Origin: Agrostemma githago
Lineage: Eukaryota; Streptophyta; Magnoliopsida; Caryophyllales; Caryophyllaceae
Direction: 5' to 3'
Assembly (NCBI GenBank): GCA_958450325.1
Contig: OY288256.1
Span: forward strand, 11,053,057 to 11,117,056
Length of the DNA: 64,000 nt
The notes below the pieces were generated by a model. That model did not search any database. It had not been told where the DNA came from and was given only the letters and a program-made list of their open reading frames with translations. Below, in pieces: positions 58,177-64,000 of the stretch. Each line of letters opens with the position of its first letter. Position 1 is the first letter of the stretch. The position numbers and the translations under genes were made by a program.

Positions 58177-59563
58177 TGATAGGGGTTAGTCGTATCCCTA
58201 ATCAAAGATATCCTAAGGTCATCAACTAATGTAGATAGTGAAGTCAAGGGTCGAACCACAAGGAGACAGAATTTAGTTGTCTATTCTTAAGATTTAGACT
58301 CTAAGTTATGGGTCATAGTTCGAGTTGGTTTTGGTAGGCTAATAACTAATTACTAATAGATAAATCAATAAGGGAAAAGTCTAGGGTCTGAGGTTCACTA
58401 TGAATATTACTCGGGTCAGGAAGTCCACTAACATGTCAATAATCGAACTAACTAAGGTGCAAGTCCGGTCGGTACACTACAACCTTTAGATCTAAACTTA
58501 ACCTACGGTCGCTAGCATTAAGTCAGTCTACCCAAAATATCATGACCTAATTAGTTCTTAACCCGGTCGGCGAAAAGTCCTAATTTGCGATACTAATTAA
58601 TTGAATTATGCATCAAACAATTAATCAGAGTTAAAACGATAATCAGGCGATAGTTCATACGATTAGAAACAGGTCAATTGACTAACCCTAATAATACGCA
58701 TCGATCGCATTAACCCTAGGTAGAATTTAGTTACTCATACTGAGAATAATCAAACTATCAAAATACGAATTGCAATTAAACATAACGGAAACGATATGAA
58801 TTAATCTACGGAAAGCAATAATAATTCTATACTAGAAAACGATAAAGCAATACGAAGATTGAATTAAGACGAAAATTTAAGTAGAAACTGAAATTAAAAT
58901 TAAAATTAAGAATATCGATACCGAAGAATTCAAGATCTGAGAAAGAAAAACAAAGTTCAATGTATCTCGCGAAGAAAAACGGAAATAAACGTAATGCTTA
59001 GCTCCTAAGAAAAAAAAAATAAAAAGTGTCTGAAAGTATTATGTAGAAAAGTGTCTGACAATGAATTCAGAAAACTTATTTAAAAGAAATCAGTTGGACT
59101 TCGAGACCGGCCCAAATTCTAAGTAAATTAGAAATTAATGCGCGGCCCTGTAATAGTACTCGATCGAGTGCATGTAATAGTACTCGATCGAGTGGATCCT
59201 TGAAAGCTCCAATTCTTCTTTGCTTTGGGCTAATAAGGGGGAATCAGCCCAATACTCTAATGCAGTCCAGTTGGGCGCGGATGTGAGGCACTCGATCGAT
59301 TGGTGCTCTGCTGAGACTCACGGCTGAGTTCTTCTTTGCTTCTTGGCTTTTCGTTTTCTTCCTCGACTTCCATTCTCGTCTCGGCTATCAGGGCTATTAC
59401 TCCTAAATATGTTCGAAATTGCACCTAATCTGCAAAATAGCACGAGAATCGGCAGTATCGACTTTCTAATAAAAATCGACATTGAACATATAAATTAGGA
59501 AGAAGAAAAACTCAAATATGCTTGTCTGGGGACAATAAAATGCGATATAAAATGTGTTGATCA
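58177..59563 (-). repeat. 3' LTR of a second Athila-like element
   Basis: It starts TGATAGGGGTTAG and ends GTGTTGATCA on the plus strand. It is followed by AACTCCCCCAAACC, a polypurine tract on the minus strand. ACTCGATCGAGT palindromes at 59158 and 59182 and a partial one near 59290 lie upstream of a TATA-like TTTAAATAAG near 59080 on the minus strand. It interrupts the gypsy gag; the other LTR is not in the window. Confidence 0.65.
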
Positions 59564-60640
59564 AACTCCCCCAAACCAAACATTTGCTTGTCCTCAAGCA
59601 AACAACTAATATATACATACGAGAACAAGTGATGTGAAACAGGACTCAGAGCTGAATTACAATTATTCTCATAAAATCGACTAAAACCGCTGAGAAAATA
59701 TGTAACACTCAAGAATGCAACGAGATCAATTATCATGCCATAATCAAACAATTGCCTGCCAAATTTTCAATCTTGCAAGATCGATAATGCTGGACTTCCT
59801 TACGGTTGTCGCTCGACACTCATAAGCGCGGGTAAGTATATATGTGAAGATAGGGAAGAATAAAGACACTCACTCGCCTTATGAAATATGCATGCAATCG
59901 AATATGAAATCAATCTCTCCCAAATCAAATACGTGTTCCACCAATCAGGAACACAGTACATGCCAAGGACTTACAAAGGGTGGCTAATATGTGAGGGAAT
60001 AACATGGATTGTGCTTAAAGCACGTATGGAAATGTGGGGCTAAGACCAGTAGTCGCACCTACACAATAAAAACTATTCATCCAAAAACCTCATCTATGAA
60101 TTCCGGTCATTAACTAGAAGTAAAACTCAAAGTGCATAAGAGGCAATTTTGTCATCCTCCTAATTTGCAATTCAATTCTAGTTAGCAACTCGACCAATCC
60201 CCAAAAATTACAAGAAGCATATGTATATTTTCTTTTCTTTTTCTGTTCTTTTTCTTCTTTTTTCTAATTTCATTTTCTTTTTTATTTCTTTCTTTTTCAT
60301 GCTTCTATATCCCTATTTTATTAAAGCAAGGTTTTTTTAAGCCTCTACATTCACTCTCAACCAATTTCGCCTACGGGTCAAGCTATCAAATTTTTGGGGA
60401 ATATTTTATTCTCATACTTAACCACTACCAATTAACCACACTTAACTCAACTTGCCAAAACTTAACCACCACCAATTAACTACAATTAATTCAATTTGAA
60501 ATTAAAGTTAAACCAATTTTAACTACAATTATACTTAAACTTAAATTAATTTATTACTTCATTTTTCATTGACTTATGCGAAATATGTATTTCATGTCAT
60601 TTAATTTATTGAAGAACATTTATCATAACTCGATGAAAAT
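59564..60640 (-). other. Internal remnant of the second Athila-like element
   Basis: CCAAACATTTGCTTGTCCTC next to the PPT and a T/C-rich tract (60230-60300) mirror the outer element at 49464-50130. No coding frame remains; the right border is unclear. Confidence 0.5.
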
Positions 60641-60882
60641 CTATATTAATTAAAGGAAAAATTACAAGTTGTCACCATATATTTAACGTATTTTGTAATT
60701 TACTACCATGTCTTTTGATTTTTACAAAATAATACCAACACTTTATCATATATTCCCCAACTCCCACCGCATTTCTATCCGGATATTCTTTTAACTTAAA
60801 TCTCAATTCTTTTAAGTTAATTAATAGATGACCCAATTTAAACATTATTAAACTAAATAAATTAGTGCATAGTTAAAAAAAA

Positions 60883-61911
60883 GGGTTATTTAACAATAAT
60901 AATACCAACTATAGGGCGTCTTCCAAAAATAATATCAATTTTAATAAATCTGGGAATAATACGTATTATTGGAGTAGTTAAACCAAAGTAGTATAGGTGA
61001 CCGGTTACTTGTAGAACCCTTCCACCTTCCTTTTTCACCTTTAATTTTAGTTCACGGCAATAATACCAACTATAGCTCATCTTTCGAAAGTAATTCCAAT
61101 TTTAATAAATCTGAGAATAATACATATTTTTGAAGTAGTTAAACCAGAGTAGTATAGATGATCAGTTACCGGTAGAACCCGTTCACCTTCCTTTTCACCT
61201 TTAATTTATTTCATATTAATTAACTCATTTTCACTTACTCAGTTTACAAGGCATTAAACGTAATTAATGTCTTCCGTATTCCTCTTCTTTCAACCTCACC
61301 AAATCTAGCTAACAACACAATCCTACACCAAAATCAACACGTTAATCTAAACGAAACGTATAGAAAAGAAACTGAAGAAGGATGAAGACTAATGGAGAGA
61401 GAGAATGAAGGAAAGAAGTACGGAGGAGTAGACCTGACAAAAGTGACCCGACCCAAATAAGCCAAACCGAACCCGACCCGACATCCGAACTGAAGACATG
61501 ATTTCCACCAGCAATCTGAATTGAACCGAGCTAGCCCGAAACGGACCCAGCTATTATTATTGAAAACTAGTTGATATCCCTAAAATAAAGTTGAAAACAG
61601 CAAACCCGAGAATGACTGAAACCCGAAATTATCCAACCTGACCCGAAGTTAACCCGATTATTATAATCCGAAATTTGCCCGACCCGAAGCTGACCCGACA
61701 CGGTTCACCCCTTATCCAGGTCTAAGAAGGAGGATGGAAGATAAGTAACAGGGTAAATATTAATTAGGTGACCTGATGTAGCAGGTGATAAACTTACTTA
61801 TACTATTCTTGTTTAACTACTCCAATAATACATATTATTCTCAGATTTATTGAAATTAGTATTATTTTTGGAAGACGCTCTATAGATGGTATTATTGCCA
61901 TTAAATAACCC
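60883..61911. mobile_element. MULE with long TIRs (1.03 kb)
   Basis: The GGGTTATTTAACAATAATAA left end and the inverted right end (ATGGTATTATTGCCATTAAA then TAACCC) share ~130 bp of inverted similarity. A ~165-bp segment of the left arm (60893-61055) is duplicated in tandem at 61058-61200. GTTAAA-type sequence on both sides may be the target duplication but does not match cleanly. No gene is encoded. Confidence 0.75.
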
Positions 61912-61921
61912 GTTAAAGAAA

Positions 61922-62424
61922 GGGTTATTTCATAAAAATAATACCAATTATGCGTGTGCTTCTTAAAATAATCTAAACTATACGTAATCTCATTTTAATA
62001 TGAACTACACATTCGTTAATCTCGCTTTGCTATGTATGAAATTATGACTTGTTATTGCCGGTCACAGTGACTTGTTGTAACTTTCTAGGGTTTTATTAGG
62101 CCGTTGCAGTCAGCGTGAAAGCCAAAATTACAATAAAAATATTTTTTTTCCATAATTTCTATAAGACTAATTGAAAATGAAATGGAAGATGAATTTTCGG
62201 AAAATTTATTTTTTCTTGTAAATGACCGAAAATGAACACAAAATGTGAATCAGATGAAGAAGAGTTAGAGGAGGAGTTGAATAAGAGAGGTTCAACAGGT
62301 AGTCGGTCACCCATAGCAAAATGAGGTTAATGAAGGCGTAGTTCCTATTAAAATGAGATTACGTATAGTTTGGACTAATTTAAGAAGCACACTCATAGTT
62401 GATATTATTCTCATGAAATAACCC
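61922..62424. mobile_element. MULE of the same family (503 bp)
   Basis: GGGTTATTTCATAAAAATAA opens it; TTATTCTCATGAAATAACCC closes it. It lies 10 bp right of the previous copy, in tandem. The 9-bp flanks do not match well. Confidence 0.75.
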
Positions 62425-63797
62425 AAAAAGATATAGCACAATTTCTAATCCATTAAAAAATTACAAAAGAAAAAATTAAATATGACGATAAATATTAAAA
62501 TTAAAATGTACAATGTAATATAAATTAATTCTCTCAGAATTGTAAAGAAATCGATCAACATTGAGAATTTAAAATTGCTAAATTATAACTCGACAACAAC
62601 TACGGCTGCCACATTTTCGACCTTATAAGGGTGGCAAGACGTAAGCAATCGGATGCTTGAACTTAACTTTTTATTTTTTCGATTACGAGTTGTCGTCGTT
62701 CTGATTTTATTAGAGTGACACAAAGGTAACACATCTATAGACGATAACACTAAATATTGTCAAACCAATAACGTCAGGGTGGCAAAACCTAACTACAAAA
62801 TGTTTTTTTGTCAAAATGTATAAATGGATATTCATCATCGTCAATCCCAATCTGCATGAACAAACCCCCATATTATTTTTTTGCAAAGAAGATATCATGG
62901 AGGTTATAATTATTGTTGTGTTGTGTTAATTAAGTTGAATTAAATTGAACCTATGCCAAAACAAGATACATAAAATATTGTTAAATCTTAGATAATATTG
63001 TTAAGAAATACTCAATTGTTATTAACCTAAAGATGAGATTGTGATATTAAATAGATTATCCGTTGTTATAATTGACAATATACCCGCTGTTTTCACAGTT
63101 TCATAATGAGAAAGTTTTAGTTTTTTTGCACGATTTGGTATACTCAGCTGTTATTAATCTGATCACTAAATAAAAATAATATCATTATTTTTCAATTATG
63201 AAACCACCACTAACTTGAAAAAAAACTACACATGATCTCCCACTAAACTTAACTTTTCAATTTTAACCAACCAAAAAATCATCCTTCCCAAATTTAATCA
63301 ACCAAAAAATCACCTTTCTCAAAGGTTAAATACCCCCATTTAACGGAAAAAATTTTCATTCAAAAAACATTACTCATATCAGGAAAATTAGTATCAAAAT
63401 GTTACAAGAAACAAAAAAAAAATCAAATCAATAAACTAGATATTGTTGGTTAATGAAGAGATAATTACATGAATTAACAACAAAAAACTTTTTTAAGTAC
63501 ATGTTATTCATTTTATATTTATCATAATCATAGATTAATGTAATTACTTACCTTAAATACTTTTGAACGTTCTTATTTGAGGGGATAAGGGTGCATCGAA
63601 TGTGACGACAAACGTAGTGTACAAGGAAATATTTCAAAAATTATGATATATTAGATCTTTTCGGACTACGCCATTTCTTTTACAATTACTTCGAAGATAA
63701 TCAATGCGCCATTTTTTTTGTTTGTATGAGTGTTTATTGGAAGTACACAACCGTGATGATATCTTAAACACAAATCGCAAAAAAAAATTAGCGGTCG
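62425..63797. other. AT-rich stretch without recognisable gene
   Basis: Repeated AACCAACCAAAAAATCA-type words (63255-63310); no credible frame. It may be the interior of the Helitron ending at 63829. Confidence 0.4.
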
Positions 63798-63829
63798 CCC
63801 GTACATGCTATGCACGGGGTTAATACTAG
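63798..63829 (+). mobile_element. Helitron 3' terminus (plus orientation)
   Basis: A hairpin with CCCGT/ACGGG and CAT/ATG arms (63798-63818) is followed by TTAATA and CTAG, then T. It has the same hairpin class as the end at 23919. The 5' end is unknown; A|TCTATATTAATTAAAGG near 60639 is a candidate. Confidence 0.5.
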
Positions 63830-64000
63830 TTTTTTTCAATTTCGGGTAAGGGGAAGGCGAATACAAGGTCGCACCACAATGATATTCTGCACTAGGATCC
63901 AAAAGATGTAAAATCTCAAAAATGACCTATTAGTGAAGTATTTCCAATTATCTTCATTGCGACTGTCCTGGTAAGGTAGGTTATTCTGGGTTGTAGCTGA

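Noticed and set aside
60639..63829. One 3.2-kb Helitron enclosing both MULEs
   Set aside because: The 3' end is credible, but the proposed 5' start is only a short A|TC match and cannot be paired without other copies.

Overview
This is a 64-kb plant nuclear window made almost entirely of transposable elements. I find no convincing single-copy host gene, no rRNA gene, no intact tRNA gene and no CRISPR. The spliced genes with GT-AG introns, TA microsatellites, Stowaway-type MITEs and scattered TACTCCGTA words suggest a eudicot of the Caryophyllales. The Tat/Retand-like retrotransposon and the many CACTCGATCGAGTG palindromes make me favour Caryophyllaceae (Silene/Dianthus-like); this is an inference from memory, not a search.

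Layout. 1-514: right end of a Mutator-like element. 530-1530: probable LTR fragment with palindromes. 1524-3311 (-): FAR1/MULE-transposase gene lacking its C-terminal module, with a 5'-truncated LINE (3902-4170, 15-bp target duplication) upstream. 5168-7190: ~2-kb non-autonomous terminal-inverted-repeat (TIR) element set in (TA)n. 7232-18506: ~11.3-kb TIR element, also set in (TA)n. It carries a FAR1-type transposase gene (+, one premature stop) and an intact nine-exon gene (-) for a protein with two tandem Ulp1 (C48) domains, the second catalytically dead. 19334-20943: MULE with a perfect 9-bp target duplication. 20953-28800: AT-rich DNA with Helitron ends, two Stowaway MITEs and a solo LTR.

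29121-54617 is a three-level nest, each level bounded by its own 5-bp target duplication. The outer element is non-autonomous and Athila-like (duplication TCTTT). An 18.3-kb Tat-lineage Ty3/gypsy element (29824-48138, duplication CCTTA) sits in its left LTR. A 2.9-kb solo LTR (41128-44010, duplication GTTTC) sits in the Tat gag. The Tat element is defective but carries the lineage's antisense plant-mobile-domain ORF. Downstream are a SINE-like relic, a decayed gypsy gag with three ~520-bp tandem copies (55366-58176), another Athila-like 3' end (58177 to ~60640), two more MULEs (60883-62424) and a Helitron 3' end (63829).

The most unusual signal is in the large TIR element. Its non-coding DNA, introns included, is built from a 22-bp-phased repeat with core AAAGTAAC. 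I count 36 exact octamers; the orientation flips across the transposase catalytic exon. The neighbouring 2-kb element has its own ~21-bp-phased array (core GCGTACC), and the LTR palindromes also come in pairs ~21 bp apart. Arrays phased at two helical turns therefore recur in several element classes here.
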